From Roseibaca sp. Y0-43 (GTDB taxonomy: Bacteria; Pseudomonadota; Alphaproteobacteria; Rhodobacterales; Rhodobacteraceae): a stretch of 64,000 bases of DNA. A model generated the notes under the pieces. It ran no database searches, had not been told where the DNA came from, and worked only from the letters and a program-made list of their open reading frames with translations. Position 1 is the stretch's first letter. Each line of letters begins with the position of its first letter. The translations under genes were made by a program, and so were the position numbers. The DNA is taken from contig NZ_JAFMPR010000007.1 in assembly GCF_020667835.1 (NCBI RefSeq), forward strand, positions 1-64,000, written 5' to 3'. Positions 29,417-40,567 of this stretch are shown one piece after another.

Positions 29417-29905
29417 ATGACGGATATAAAACAGATGGAAAGCCGGCTGGCACGCGCGCTGGACCGGATTTCGGCGGCGGCGGGCAAATTGTCGGCCGCA
29501 CCCGCAGCCCCGGCGGGCGACGGCGATAGCGCTGCGCTCCAAGCCGCGCTGGAGGCAGAGCGCGCCAAGACCGCGCAACTGACAGAGCGGGTGAATGCCG
29601 TGCGCCAGCGTCAGGACAGCTCTGTCGCCTCGCTCGAGCGGCGGCTGGCGCGGATGACCGAACAGCTTGATTTGCAAAGCCTGGAGATGCTGCGCCTGAA
29701 GAAAGCCAATTCCAAGCTGATCGAAGCCAATCGCCAATTGCGCGAAGGGGTCGAGGCGCAGGTCGTCGAACCCAGCGCCATCAACCGCTCGCTCGTGGCG
29801 GAACTGGAAGCCTTGCGCGCCGAGCGCGCCGCCGAACTGGCCGAGATGGAAGATGTCTTGGGCGAATTGAAGCCACTGATGGGGGCAGGGGGGCGCGATG
29901 CCTGA
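29417..29905 (+). CDS. Coiled-coil protein upstream of zapA
   Basis: This 162-aa protein has a low-complexity Ala-rich N-terminal region and a long predicted coiled coil (about residues 40-145, rich in Leu/Glu/Arg heptads: LERRLARMTEQLDLQSLEM). It is encoded directly upstream of zapA with an 8-bp overlap, so the two are co-translated. By position and composition it may be a division-associated partner of ZapA, functionally similar to ZapB, but I see no direct sequence proof. The start ATG 29417 is preferred over the long upstream frame that overlaps tkt. Confidence 0.8.
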   Translation: MTDIKQMESRLARALDRISAAAGKLSAAPAAPAGDGDSAALQAALEAERAKTAQLTERVNAVRQRQDSSVASLERRLARMTEQLDLQSLEMLRLKKANSKLIEANRQLREGVEAQVVEPSAINRSLVAELEALRAERAAELAEMEDVLGELKPLMGAGGRDA

Positions 29906-30284
29906 ACAAGTAATCACGATCGGCAACAAGGATTTCGAAGTCGCCTGTCAGCCCGGTGAAGAGCAGTTCCTGCTGGCAGCCGCCGCCATGCTGGATGCCG
30001 AGGCGCGCACATTGCTGGAGCAGATCGGGCGCGTGCCGGCCGAGCGGATGTTGTTGATGTCGGGGCTGATGCTGGCCGACAAGACCGCAGCGGTCGAGGA
30101 CAAGCTGAAAGAGGCCGAGGCGCAGATCGACTCCATGCGCGAGGAAATCTCGCGCCTGCACGCGCGCCCGGCGCAAAAGGTCGAGGTGCCGGTGGTGCCG
30201 CAGGACCTGACCGACGCTTTGTCGGAACTGGCCGCGCGCGCCGAAGCGGTGGCCGAGGATATGGAAAGCCGCGCCTCAGCGTAA
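29898..30284 (+). CDS. zapA: Cell division protein ZapA
   Basis: This 128-aa ZapA-type protein promotes FtsZ filament bundling at the division site. It has the N-terminal beta-hairpin domain (VITIGNKDFEVACQPGEEQFLLAAA, then MLDAEA) and a C-terminal helical coiled coil. It overlaps the upstream coiled-coil gene by 8 bp, and its end overlaps the convergent hydrolase gene by 9 bp. Confidence 0.85.
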   Translation: MPEQVITIGNKDFEVACQPGEEQFLLAAAAMLDAEARTLLEQIGRVPAERMLLMSGLMLADKTAAVEDKLKEAEAQIDSMREEISRLHARPAQKVEVPVVPQDLTDALSELAARAEAVAEDMESRASA

Positions 30285-31040
30285 GGCGCGGCGCAGGGCG
30301 GGCACGAGTTCCGGGTGGTTGTAGATGTCGTTATGGCCCGCGTTCAGGCGGGTCATGGAGGCGTTTGGAAGGGTATCGGCCAGTGCGTTCGAGCGCGGGG
30401 CCGGGATCACCTCGTCGCGCGTGGCGATGAACAGGGTGACGGGCGCTTGATTGGCCTGCATGTCCTGTGCGGCGGGCATGTCGTGCCGGAACAGCCAGCG
30501 CACGGGCAGGAAGGGCAGGCTGTCTGATGCCACCTTGGCCAGACTGTCGAAAGGCGTGACGAGGATGACGCGGTCCAGCCGCCGCGCGCCCGCCAGATGG
30601 GCCGCCACGCCGCTGCCGATGCTGAACCCCACCGCCGCCACCGGGCCAGTCAGGCTGTCATGGATCGCCAGCGCATCGGCCATCAGCGCTTGGGCCGAAG
30701 CGCTGCCGGTCGAGGGCGCATAGCCCCGGTAATGATAAACGACCACATCCTGTGCGGGCGCGATTTGGTGCAGGAACAGCGCCATCGCCTCTGCATTCCA
30801 CGCGTTGCCGGGAAAGCCAAGGATCGTGGGGCGCGCAGGGTCGCGGCCCGGAATGCGCACGCCATGCAGGGTTGCGTCGCCCAGATTCAGCGTCAGGCGT
30901 TCGGTTTGGTTGGGCAGCGCGGGGGGCGGGCCGACCATCTGGCGCGGGAAAACAAGCGATTGTTGAAAAAATGCAAGTGCCGCCACGAAAGCGACATAGA
31001 GAACCGCGCCAGCGATCAAGATTTTCATCAGCAATGACAA
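30276..31040 (-). CDS. Membrane-anchored alpha/beta hydrolase (ABHD13/Bem46-like)
   Basis: This 254-aa protein has one N-terminal membrane anchor (about residues 5-25). The hydrolase domain has the nucleophile elbow GFSIGSG and a C-terminal catalytic His in AGHNDIY; LGFPGNAWNAEAM gives the oxyanion region. The order and the N-terminal anchor match the Bem46/ABHD13 group. The substrate is unknown. It is convergent with zapA, overlapping by 9 bp. Confidence 0.83.
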   Translation of the reverse strand: MSLLMKILIAGAVLYVAFVAALAFFQQSLVFPRQMVGPPPALPNQTERLTLNLGDATLHGVRIPGRDPARPTILGFPGNAWNAEAMALFLHQIAPAQDVVVYHYRGYAPSTGSASAQALMADALAIHDSLTGPVAAVGFSIGSGVAAHLAGARRLDRVILVTPFDSLAKVASDSLPFLPVRWLFRHDMPAAQDMQANQAPVTLFIATRDEVIPAPRSNALADTLPNASMTRLNAGHNDIYNHPELVPALRRALR

Positions 31041-31105
31041 TTGATTATGCCCAACTCTGTGGCGCAGGGCGCGCGACAGCCAATGCCGCCAAAAATCGCG
31101 AATCT

Positions 31106-31831
31106 TTAAGCCGTGTCGTCCTCTGCACGGCCTCGGAACCCGGTTGCGACGACGTATTTCTCTGACGAATCCGACCGGCTGGCAGGCGGTTTCACATTGG
31201 CGACCTTTCGGAAATTCTGCTTCAGAAGTTGCTGCAACTCGCCCTCGGCCCCACCGGCCAGAACCTTGGCAACGAAGGTGCCGCCCTCTTCCAGCACGTC
31301 GAAGGCGAAATAGGCCGCCGCCTCACATAGCGCCATGATGCGCAAATGATCGGTCTGCTTGTGACCAGAAGAGGCCGCCGCCATGTCCGACATGACCACA
31401 TCGGCGCTGCCGCCCAGCCAGTCCTTGACCTTGGCGTCGGCACCATCTTCGAGGAAATCCAGCACATGGGCCGTGGCACCGGCCAAGGGTTCCACCTCTT
31501 GCAGGTCCACGCCCAGCACGGTGCCCACGCGTTTGCCCTTTTTCTCGCCCAAGGCATTCACGCGCACCACGGCCACTTGTAGCCAGCCGCCCGGCGCACA
31601 GCCCAGATCGACCACCCGCGCGCCGGGCACAAGGAAGCGATACTTGTCGTCCAGTTCCAACAGCTTGTAGGCCGCGCGCCCCCGGTAGCCATCGCGCCGC
31701 GCGGCGGCGACATAGGGGTCGTTCAACTGCCGTTCCAGCCAACGGGTCGAGGACAGCTTGCGCCCGCGCGCGGTCTTGACCTTGACCTTCAGGTCACGTT
31801 GCCCGCGCCCGGATGTGTTCTTGCCCGTCAT
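31106..31831 (-). CDS. rlmE: 23S rRNA (uridine-2'-O)-methyltransferase RlmE
   Basis: This 241-aa SAM-dependent enzyme is homologous to FtsJ/RrmJ, which methylates U2552 of 23S rRNA. Motif I is [15 protein letters not shown]. Parts of the K-D-K-E catalytic tetrad are visible: Lys in RGRAAYKL, Asp in VVMSDMAA, Lys in FVAKVL and Glu in [11 protein letters not shown]. It starts 10 bp after the Ppx/GppA gene, so the two form one unit. Confidence 0.93.
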   Translation of the reverse strand: MTGKNTSGRGQRDLKVKVKTARGRKLSSTRWLERQLNDPYVAAARRDGYRGRAAYKLLELDDKYRFLVPGARVVDLGCAPGGWLQVAVVRVNALGEKKGKRVGTVLGVDLQEVEPLAGATAHVLDFLEDGADAKVKDWLGGSADVVMSDMAAASSGHKQTDHLRIMALCEAAAYFAFDVLEEGGTFVAKVLAGGAEGELQQLLKQNFRKVANVKPPASRSDSSEKYVVATGFRGRAEDDTA

Positions 31832-31841
31832 GTCTCAACTC

Positions 31842-32981
31842 TCAATTCTGGGTCAGGTCCAGCGCGCCATCGCCGCTCATCTGCGCGTAAAGCAGCCCCT
31901 CGCGCAAGCCGCGATCGGCAACCGACATGCGTTCCGTCGGCCAAACCCGCATCAGCGCGGTCAGAATGGCCGCGCCCGACATGATCTGGGTGTGCCGCTC
32001 GCGCCCGATGCGCGGGTCTTGCCGCCGCCCGATGGGGCCGAGCGCAAGGTATTCGCGGATCACGCTATCGACCTGCCCTGAGTTCATCACCAGCCCGTCG
32101 ACCTTGTTGCGGTCATAGCGCTTCAGCCGCAGGTAGCTGGCCGCGACAGTGGTAATGGTGCCGGAGGTGCCGATGATCTGGAACGCCTTGTGCGGCGTCG
32201 CATCGGCGTAGGGGGTGAAGGCCTCTAGCTGCTCTTCGAAATACCAGCTCATCAGCGCGAAGCGCGCGGCGTCGTCATCGACATCGGCGAAATAGTCTTT
32301 CAGCGTGGCCACGCCCAAGGGCACGCTGATCCAGTCGACCACGCGCGGCTTGCCGGGCAGGCTCTCGCGGTTGAAGGCACCTTGATACATGGACAAGATA
32401 GCGTTGCGTCGCTCGTCCGGGGCCACGCGCGACAAGTCGATCCAGACCAGTTCGGTGGACCCGCCGCCAATGTCGATGACTAGCAATTGCTCTGTATCCT
32501 GCGCCACGAGCGAGGCACAGGACACAACAGCCAGCCGCGCCTCTTCCTCTGCGGTGATGATGTCCAGCTTCAGCCCGGTTTCGCGCTGCGCACGGCGAAT
32601 GAAATCGCGGCTGTTGCGCGCGCGGCGGCACGCTTCGGTCGCGACCAGCCGCATTTTTCGCACATCATGGCGTTCCAGCTTGGACCGGCAGATGCGCAAG
32701 GCTTGCAACGTGCGTTGCATGGGTTTGTGCGACAGCAGGCCAGAGCTTTCCAGCCCCGTGCCCAGTTCGACGGCTTTGGAAAAGCTGTCCACGACTTCGA
32801 ATTGCCCGCCCTTGGGGCGCGCAATGAGCATGCGACAACTATTCGTGCCCAGATCCAGGGCCGCGTAGAGCGGCGCAGATCCGGGGTGGCGCGGGGCCTT
32901 TGACGATGTCCGGGCCGCGCCGCTTGGCGGGCCTTCTGGTGTCGGGGGCGTGCCCGCGCCTGCGGGACGCTGGGGCGTCAT
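31842..32981 (-). CDS. Ppx/GppA family phosphatase
   Basis: This 379-aa exopolyphosphatase/guanosine-pentaphosphatase-family protein has a Pro/Ser-rich, probably disordered N-terminus (about 35 residues). An actin-like ATPase fold follows, with YAALDLGTNSCRMLIA (phosphate 1), VIDIGGGSTELVW (phosphate 2) and IIGTSGTITT. The single-domain length fits the short alphaproteobacterial form. It acts on polyphosphate and/or pppGpp; sequence does not separate these. It is co-transcribed with rlmE. Confidence 0.9.
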   Translation of the reverse strand: MTPQRPAGAGTPPTPEGPPSGAARTSSKAPRHPGSAPLYAALDLGTNSCRMLIARPKGGQFEVVDSFSKAVELGTGLESSGLLSHKPMQRTLQALRICRSKLERHDVRKMRLVATEACRRARNSRDFIRRAQRETGLKLDIITAEEEARLAVVSCASLVAQDTEQLLVIDIGGGSTELVWIDLSRVAPDERRNAILSMYQGAFNRESLPGKPRVVDWISVPLGVATLKDYFADVDDDAARFALMSWYFEEQLEAFTPYADATPHKAFQIIGTSGTITTVAASYLRLKRYDRNKVDGLVMNSGQVDSVIREYLALGPIGRRQDPRIGRERHTQIMSGAAILTALMRVWPTERMSVADRGLREGLLYAQMSGDGALDLTQN

Positions 32982-33142
32982 CTATCGCCCTCCAATTCAT
33001 GTTAGGCTCAAGGTAGTCCAGCGCCGCCCCTCGCGCAAGGCTTAGCTTGGGTCGCCCCTGCCGGGTGCAAGGTCGGATTTGGCACGGGCCGTCTTGGCCA
33101 TCCGCGCTAACAAGGGGGCATGAATGCGAAAAAGGGCAGGGC

Positions 33143-33439
33143 ATGGCACAGCTTGTGATCGTCTATTGGCGCGACATTCCGGCGCAGGTTATCGCGGGGC
33201 AGGGCCGTCGCGCGCGCAAGCTGCAACTGTCCGAGCGGTTCGAGCAAGCCATCGACCGCTGCGCCATGAAGGTGGGCGCGAAAGATGCCGACGCTTACCT
33301 GGCCGATTGGCGCAAGGCCGACCCGGTCGAGGTCGCTGGCAGCGATGAAGAGGTCGCAAGCGCCACCGCTGCCCGGCTGGAACAAGAGTATGACGCAGAC
33401 AGGCTGCGCGCGCTGATCGCCAATGATGGTTGGGCATAG
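33143..33439 (+). CDS. Small conserved protein of the 'virulence factor' family next to MTHFR
   Basis: This 98-aa cytoplasmic protein begins MAQLVIVYWRDIPAQVI and is rich in charged residues. It resembles, from memory, a small alphaproteobacterial family labelled 'virulence factor', which is often beside a methylenetetrahydrofolate reductase. ATG 33143 has AGGGCAGGG upstream. It lies 39 bp before the MTHFR-like gene, so it likely has a one-carbon-metabolism role; the name says nothing about pathogenicity here. Confidence 0.72.
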   Translation: MAQLVIVYWRDIPAQVIAGQGRRARKLQLSERFEQAIDRCAMKVGAKDADAYLADWRKADPVEVAGSDEEVASATAARLEQEYDADRLRALIANDGWA

Positions 33440-33478
33440 GCGCTCAAGGTGGCACGGCTTTCGCTTGGGAGGATGCTG

Positions 33479-34390
33479 ATGGGACTGTTGAATTTCCGCC
33501 GCCCGGTAGAGATGGCGCCGCCCGTGACGGGCGCGGTCGCCGCGCTGATGCGGGGCTTTTCACTGGAAGTCATGCCGCGCACGGCTGAAAAGATCGCGGA
33601 TTTCCGCGCGCTTCTGCCCTTGGGCACGCGCGTTTATGTTGCCCATATAGACGGCACGCCCATTGCCGAGATGGTCGCCACCGCTGCGCGCCTTCATGCC
33701 GAGGGCATGGCGCCCATGCCGCATTTCCCCGCGCGCATTATCCACAACCGGGCAGAGCTGGCCGATTGGGTTACGCGCTACCGCGATGTGGGTGTGCGTC
33801 AGGCGCTTATGCTGGGCGGCGGTGTTGCGACGCCCGCAGGTGTGTATGACAATTCCATGCAATTGCTGGAGACGGGCCTGTTCGACGGGTTCGACCGCCT
33901 GCATGTCGCGGGCCACCCCGAAGGCAACCGCGATATCGAACCCGCAGGGCAGGACCGCGTGGTCATGGACGCGCTGCGCTGGAAGCAGGAATTCGCACGC
34001 AGCACGGGCGTGGAGATGGCCATTGTCACCCAATTCGCCTTCGAGGCCGCGCCGATCATCGCTTGGGGCAACCGCCTGCGCGAGGAAGGCATCACCTTGC
34101 CCGTGCATCTGGGCGTGGCGGGACCGGCGAAGCTGCAAACGCTGATAAAATTCGCCGTGGCTTGCGGGGTTGGGCCGTCTTTGCGCGTGCTGCAAAAACG
34201 CGCGAAGGATGTCTCTAAGCTGCTGTTGCCGTTCGAGCCGACAGAGCTGGTGCAGGCCTTGGCCGCCCACAAGTCTGCGCATCCCGATTTCGCGGTCGAC
34301 AAGCTGCATGTCTTCCCGCTGGGCGGCATCAAGGCCAGCACCGACTGGACCGCAACCCATGGCGGCGCGGCTGCGCGCCCTGCCATCTAA
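33479..34390 (+). CDS. Methylenetetrahydrofolate reductase-like protein
   Basis: This protein is 303 aa from ATG 33479 (MGLLNFRRPVEM), with GGGAGG about seven bases upstream; ATGs at 33449 and 33473 are less likely. It is a TIM-barrel flavoprotein of the MTHFR superfamily. The FSLEVMPRTAEKI, LMLGGG, VAGHPEGN and VTQFAFEA blocks align with the EFFPPK, RGD, YPEGH and TQFFFD blocks of MetF. The divergence from classical MetF suggests a specialised branch. The neighbouring pterin-binding methyltransferase suggests coupling to methyl-THF-dependent methyl transfer. Confidence 0.82.
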   Translation: MGLLNFRRPVEMAPPVTGAVAALMRGFSLEVMPRTAEKIADFRALLPLGTRVYVAHIDGTPIAEMVATAARLHAEGMAPMPHFPARIIHNRAELADWVTRYRDVGVRQALMLGGGVATPAGVYDNSMQLLETGLFDGFDRLHVAGHPEGNRDIEPAGQDRVVMDALRWKQEFARSTGVEMAIVTQFAFEAAPIIAWGNRLREEGITLPVHLGVAGPAKLQTLIKFAVACGVGPSLRVLQKRAKDVSKLLLPFEPTELVQALAAHKSAHPDFAVDKLHVFPLGGIKASTDWTATHGGAAARPAI

Positions 34391-34411
34391 CCCTTTGCGA
34401 TTGGACCGAGC

Positions 34412-35401
34412 ATGACCCGCACCGTCATCGAATCCGCCACCAAAACCGTTGTCATCGGCTTTGACGAGCCGTTTTGCGTCATCGGCGAGCGCATCAACCC
34501 CACGGGCCGCAAGAAGCTGGCGGCAGAGCTGGAGGCGGGCGATTTCACCACCGTCGAGCGTGACGCGCTGGAGCAGGTCGCCTGCGGGGCCAATGTGCTG
34601 GACATCAATTCGGGCGCGGTGTTTTCCAACAAGATGGCCGAAGATCCGCGCTATGCCGATAACAACTTTGTCGAGCCGCCCTTGATGCGCGATCTGTGCG
34701 CGCGGGTGCAGGCGCTGGTGGACGTGCCCTTGTGCATCGACTCTTCCGTGCCCGCCGCGTTGCTGGCCGGGTTGGAGACCTGTAACGGCCGGCCCTTGTT
34801 GAATTCGGTGACGGGTGAAGAGGAACGGCTGGAAGCGATCCTGCCGCTGGTCAAGAAATTCAACGTGCCCGTGGTGGCCATTTCCAACGATCACACGGGC
34901 ATTTCCGAAGACCCCGATGTGCGTTTTGCCGTGGCCAAGAAGATCGTCGAGCGCGCTGCCGATTACGGCATTCCCGCGCATGACATCGTTGTGGACCCGC
35001 TGGTCATGCCCATCGGGGCCATGGCGACGGCGGGGCATCAGGTGTTCACGCTGGTGCGGCGCTTGCGCGACGAGTTGGGCGTGAACACGACCTGCGGCGC
35101 GTCGAATATCAGCTTCGGGCTGCCGAACCGGCACGGGATCAACGCGGCGTTTCTGCCCATGGCGATCGGCGCGGGTATGACCAGCGCCATCATGAACCCG
35201 GTGCGCGCGCAGGAAATGGAAGCGATCCGCGCGGCGAACCTGCTGATGAACCATGACGCGAATGGCGGCGCATGGATCGGGCTGACCAAGGTGATGGACG
35301 CGATGGGCGAGGGTGTCAGCTTCGCCGACGCTTCGCGCGCGGCGATGGACGCGGGCGCGCGCACCGGCGGGCGGCGCGGCGGGCGGCGCGCGCGGGGTTA
35401 A
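34412..35401 (+). CDS. Methyltetrahydrofolate:corrinoid methyltransferase (pterin-binding domain protein)
   Basis: This 329-aa protein consists of a pterin-binding TIM barrel alone. It has the entry motif GERINPTGRKKL, DINSGA, CIDSS and PLLNSVTGEEERLEAILPLV, as in MetH domain 2, AcsE and MtvA. The C-terminus is an unusual Arg/Gly tail (GGRRGGRRARG). It moves a methyl group between methyl-THF and a corrinoid protein, which is not encoded in the window. It is probably part of a split methionine synthase or a demethylation route, as inferred for related Rhodobacteraceae. It lies 21 bp after the MTHFR-like gene. Confidence 0.85.
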   Translation: MTRTVIESATKTVVIGFDEPFCVIGERINPTGRKKLAAELEAGDFTTVERDALEQVACGANVLDINSGAVFSNKMAEDPRYADNNFVEPPLMRDLCARVQALVDVPLCIDSSVPAALLAGLETCNGRPLLNSVTGEEERLEAILPLVKKFNVPVVAISNDHTGISEDPDVRFAVAKKIVERAADYGIPAHDIVVDPLVMPIGAMATAGHQVFTLVRRLRDELGVNTTCGASNISFGLPNRHGINAAFLPMAIGAGMTSAIMNPVRAQEMEAIRAANLLMNHDANGGAWIGLTKVMDAMGEGVSFADASRAAMDAGARTGGRRGGRRARG

Positions 35402-35418
35402 GCCACCCTCTGGATTGT

Positions 35419-35452
35419 AAAAAAACCGCCCGGACATGTCCGGGCGGTTTCT
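35419..35452. terminator. Bidirectional rho-independent terminator
   Basis: AAAAAACCGCCCGGA - CATG - TCCGGGCGGTTTCTT forms a perfect 11-bp stem with A and T tracts on both sides. It separates the convergent methyltransferase and clpX genes. Confidence 0.9.
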
Positions 35453-35475
35453 TGATGTCTGGGGCAGGGCGTCGG

Positions 35476-36738
<1,263 letters not shown>

Positions 36739-36892
36739 CACTCACCTCTGCGGTCTGGTCTGCGATAGGGATCTTGGGTCGAGCCGTTGACCGGCCTTCT
36801 AGCTGGCAAGCCTAGGTCACTCGCACGGCAGGGACAATGCAAAACTGCATTGCCCCCGATGTTTGCGCGCAAGGCCGAGTGCGCCTTGGGCA

Positions 36893-37516
36893 TCAGCCCT
36901 CTGCGGCGTCGGCGCGCGAGGTCACGATCTCGTCGATATGGCCCCAGTCCTTGGCTTCTTCCGGGGTCATCCACTTGTCGCGGTCCAGTGCCTGTTGCAC
37001 GGTTTCATAGCTTTGGCCGGTATGGCGCATGTAAAGCTGGTAGAAGCGTTCGCGCGTCTGTTCGATATGGCGCGACTGGATCAGGATGTCCGCCGCCGTG
37101 CCCTGGCTGCCGCCAGAGGGCTGGTGCACCAGGAATTCCGAGTTCGGCAGCGAGAAGCGCATCCCCTTTTGGCCACCCAGTGCGATCACGGACCCCATGG
37201 ACGCGGCCAGTCCGCAGACAAGCGTGGACACGGGCGGTTTGATATATTGCATCGTGTCATAAATGCTCATCCCCGCGATGACGGATCCGCCCGGGGAGTT
37301 GATATACATCGAAATCTCTTTCGAGGGGTTTTCCGCTTCCAGATGCAGAAGCTGCGCCACGATCAGCGACGCCATGCCGTCATGCACCGGGCCGTTCACG
37401 AAGATGATGCGTTCCTTCAGCAGGCGCGAGAAAATGTCATACGCGCGCTCGCCCCGGCTGGTCTGTTCCACAACCATCGGGACAAGGTTCATATAGGTTT
37501 GGACTGGATCGTTCAT
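36893..37516 (-). CDS. clpP: ATP-dependent Clp protease proteolytic subunit ClpP
   Basis: This 207-aa serine protease has the catalytic triad Ser 106 (GLAASMGS), His 131 (FLVHQPSGG) and Asp 180 (DRDKWM). The frame runs on to 38056, antisense-like inside the neighbouring oxidoreductase region, but ATG 37516 ([18 protein letters not shown]) is the family start. It forms the ClpXP protease with the next gene. Confidence 0.97.
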   Translation of the reverse strand: MNDPVQTYMNLVPMVVEQTSRGERAYDIFSRLLKERIIFVNGPVHDGMASLIVAQLLHLEAENPSKEISMYINSPGGSVIAGMSIYDTMQYIKPPVSTLVCGLAASMGSVIALGGQKGMRFSLPNSEFLVHQPSGGSQGTAADILIQSRHIEQTRERFYQLYMRHTGQSYETVQQALDRDKWMTPEEAKDWGHIDEIVTSRADAAEG

Positions 37517-37641
37517 TGCGCCTGCTTTCCTCTTGGCCCTGTCAGGGTCGGTGATACCGTCTATTGGTTGATTGAATCTTAGTGCTGCGTCGGGCGGGTC
37601 GCAAGGGGCGCTGGCCAAGTTTGACCCGGCGCAACACTGCG

Positions 37642-38592
37642 CTACCCGGCCGCGTCGAAAATCGCGTCGATCATGGCCTGGTTGCCGCGCGAAAACTCCA
37701 GCGGGCAGGCGAAAGGCGCGCCTGTTGCGGCGCTGGCGGCGAAATTCTCCAGCATCAGCGCATATTGGTCGACATTGTTGAAGCGCTGCATGTGCAACAC
37801 GCCGCCTGACAGCCATTCGACCCGCGCATCGCCATAGACATGGCCATTGAAGGGCGCCGACAGTTCGATCCAGCCGTCTTGGCCGTGAAAGACCATGTGC
37901 TGGCGGCGCGTCTGCATCATGCCGCAGTAAAACGACATGGTGAAATCCGGGAAATCGGCCCAGACACGGGCGAAGATATCGACCCCGTTTTGCAGCCGGA
38001 TATCGGACCGCAGCCGCGTGGGTTCGGCACCCGTGGCCATGCGCGCGGTGATGCACGGGTAGACCCCCACATCGCGCAAACCGCCGCCGCCCTTGGCCGG
38101 GTCATGGCGGATATTGCCCAAGTCGCGATTGGTATAGGTGAAGCAGCCCTCGACATGTTCCAGCCGCCCGATCACGCCTTGTGCCAGCAGGTCACGCACA
38201 AGGGTCCATTGCGGGTGGTGGGCGACCATGAACGCCTCTGCGATCAGCTTGCCCGTCGCGTCGCGTGCGGCAATCAGGTGGTCGATCTGCTCGGCCCGCA
38301 GCGCGATGGGCTTCTCGCATAGCACATGTTTGCCTGCCTGCGCGGCACGGATGGACCAGTCCACGTGCATGTCATTGGGCAAGGGAATATAGACCGCGTC
38401 CACATCCGGGTCGGCCAGCAGCGCGTCGTAGCTGTCATGCACCCGCAAACCGGGGGCAAGCGCCTGAAAGGGGCCAGCCTTGGCCGGGTCGCGCGTGGCG
38501 AGGGCGACAAGCTCTGCCCCGCGCGCCAGTTGCATGGCCGGTGCCAGATCGGTGCGCGCGATCTTCGCGGCCCCCAGAATTCCCCAACGCAT
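37642..38592 (-). CDS. Gfo/Idh/MocA-family oxidoreductase
   Basis: This 316-aa NAD(P)-dependent dehydrogenase has an N-terminal Rossmann fold ([12 protein letters not shown]), the conserved CEKPIAL block with the catalytic Lys, and a C-terminal beta-sheet domain. [13 protein letters not shown] is typical of the trans-dihydrodiol/glucose-fructose-oxidoreductase-like branch. It acts on a sugar or polyol; the substrate is unknown. It is divergent from argS and upstream of clpP on the same strand, with 125 bp between them. Confidence 0.87.
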   Translation of the reverse strand: MRWGILGAAKIARTDLAPAMQLARGAELVALATRDPAKAGPFQALAPGLRVHDSYDALLADPDVDAVYIPLPNDMHVDWSIRAAQAGKHVLCEKPIALRAEQIDHLIAARDATGKLIAEAFMVAHHPQWTLVRDLLAQGVIGRLEHVEGCFTYTNRDLGNIRHDPAKGGGGLRDVGVYPCITARMATGAEPTRLRSDIRLQNGVDIFARVWADFPDFTMSFYCGMMQTRRQHMVFHGQDGWIELSAPFNGHVYGDARVEWLSGGVLHMQRFNNVDQYALMLENFAASAATGAPFACPLEFSRGNQAMIDAIFDAAG

Positions 38593-38717
38593 GACATGCC
38601 TCCCGCTACGTTGGCGCTACCATAGCGGGGCCAAACGCCTGCGCAAGGGCGGGGCAGACCATTGACGCTTGCGCGCCTGCCGGATAGGGCAAGTCGCAAG
38701 ACAAAGGATGGCCGCAG

Positions 38718-40451
38718 ATGAACCTGTTTACCGAATTTCACGCCTGTGTTCTGGACAAGCTTGCCGCGCTGACCGCCAAGGGCGCGCTGCCCGAGGGGCT
38801 GGATTTCGCCAATGTCACGGTCGAACCCCCACGCGACGCGGCCCATGGCGATCTGGCAACGAATGCCGCGATGGTTCTGGCCAAGCCCGCGGGCCTGAAG
38901 CCCCGCGATATTGCCGAAGCCTTGGCCGCTGAATTGGCCACCGATCCGCGCATTGCCAGCGCCGAGGTGGCAGGGCCGGGCTTTCTGAACATGCGGCTGG
39001 AAAACGCGGTTTGGGCCGATGTGTTGGGCAATGTGCTGACCCAGGGCGCGGAATTCGGACGCTCTACCATGGGGCAGGGCACCCGTGTGAACGTGGAATT
39101 CGTCAGTGCCAACCCGACGGGGCCGATGCATGTCGGCCATACGCGGGGCGCGGTTGTGGGCGACGCGCTGTCGAACCTCTTGGCCTATGCGGGCTATGAC
39201 GTGACGCGCGAATATTACATCAACGATGGCGGCGCGCAGGTCGATGTGCTGGCACGCTCTGCCTATGAACGTTACCGCGAGGCGCATGGCCTGTCCCCCG
39301 AGATTGCCGAGGGGCTTTACCCCGGCGAATATTTGATCGAGGTGGGTGAAGCGCTGAAAGCCGAATTCGGCGACCGCTTTCTTGACAAGCCCGAATCCGA
39401 CTGGCTGGAGACAATCCGCAATTTCGCGACCGAGCGCATGATGGCCATGATCCGCGAGGATCTGGCCGCGCTGGGCGTGACGATGGATGTCTATTCCTCC
39501 GAGAAGGCGCTTTACGGCACCGGAGAGATCGAGCGCGCGATCGACAGTCTGCGCGCCAAGGGGCTGATCTATCGCGGCACGCTGGAGCCGCCCAAGGGCA
39601 AGACCCCCGAAGATTGGGAGCCGCGCGAGCAGACGCTCTTCAAATCTACCGCTTATGGCGATGACGTGGACCGCCCGATCATGAAATCGGATGGAAGCTG
39701 GACCTATTTCGCCCCCGACATTGCCTATCATTCCAACAAGGTGAACCGGGGCTTCGATCTGCTGATCGACATTTTCGGCGCCGATCATGGCGGCTATGTC
39801 AAACGTATGAAAGCGGCGGTTGCGGCACTGTCCGAAGAGCGCGTGCCGCTGGAAATTCGGCTGATCCAGTTGGTGAAGCTTTATAAAAACGGCGAGCCGT
39901 TCAAAATGTCGAAACGTGCGGGTACGTTCGTGACCCTGCGCGATGTGGTCGACGAGGTGGGCGCGGATGTCACCCGTTTCGTGATGCTGACGCGCAAGAA
40001 TGACGCCACGCTGGATTTCGACTTTGACAAGGTGCTGGAACAGTCGCGCGACAACCCGGTCTGGTATGTGCAATATGCCAGCGCCCGCGTGCAATCGGTG
40101 TTGCGCAAGGCCGAAGATATGGGCGTAAGCGCCGACACGCCCGCCGATCTGTCCACGTTGACACATGACGCCGAACTGGGCTTGATCCGAAAGCTGGCCG
40201 AGTGGCCGCGCCTGGTCGAACTGGCCGCGCGCGTGCACGAGCCGCACCGCGTGGCTGGCTACCTGTCGGAACTGGCTGCCGAATTCCATGCCTTCTGGAA
40301 CCGGGGCAATGACACGCCCGAGCTGCGCTTCGTGCAAGAGGGCGATCCGGCCACAACGGCGGCCAAAACGGCGCTGGCGCGCGCGACAGGGATTGTCATC
40401 GCCAACGGGCTGGCTATCTTGGGCGTGGCCGCGATGAGCGAGATGCGCTGA
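38718..40451 (+). CDS. argS: Arginyl-tRNA synthetase
   Basis: This 577-aa class I synthetase has the HIGH-type motif [15 protein letters not shown] and the KMSKS-type motif FKMSKRAG. The N-terminal additional domain (about residues 1-100) and C-terminal anticodon-binding domain (DALR-like, ending [14 protein letters not shown]) are intact, and length is normal. It is followed by the SPOR gene after 116 bp. Confidence 0.96.
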   Translation: MNLFTEFHACVLDKLAALTAKGALPEGLDFANVTVEPPRDAAHGDLATNAAMVLAKPAGLKPRDIAEALAAELATDPRIASAEVAGPGFLNMRLENAVWADVLGNVLTQGAEFGRSTMGQGTRVNVEFVSANPTGPMHVGHTRGAVVGDALSNLLAYAGYDVTREYYINDGGAQVDVLARSAYERYREAHGLSPEIAEGLYPGEYLIEVGEALKAEFGDRFLDKPESDWLETIRNFATERMMAMIREDLAALGVTMDVYSSEKALYGTGEIERAIDSLRAKGLIYRGTLEPPKGKTPEDWEPREQTLFKSTAYGDDVDRPIMKSDGSWTYFAPDIAYHSNKVNRGFDLLIDIFGADHGGYVKRMKAAVAALSEERVPLEIRLIQLVKLYKNGEPFKMSKRAGTFVTLRDVVDEVGADVTRFVMLTRKNDATLDFDFDKVLEQSRDNPVWYVQYASARVQSVLRKAEDMGVSADTPADLSTLTHDAELGLIRKLAEWPRLVELAARVHEPHRVAGYLSELAAEFHAFWNRGNDTPELRFVQEGDPATTAAKTALARATGIVIANGLAILGVAAMSEMR

Positions 40452-40567
40452 AAAGGCTGCATTTTTCGCGGGACGAAACCGCCCATGCATGTTATGCTGG
40501 GCGGACAAATCGAGAATAAGCGCAAAAACGCGCATAATATGGCAATGTCGAGCAGACGCTTGCCACC

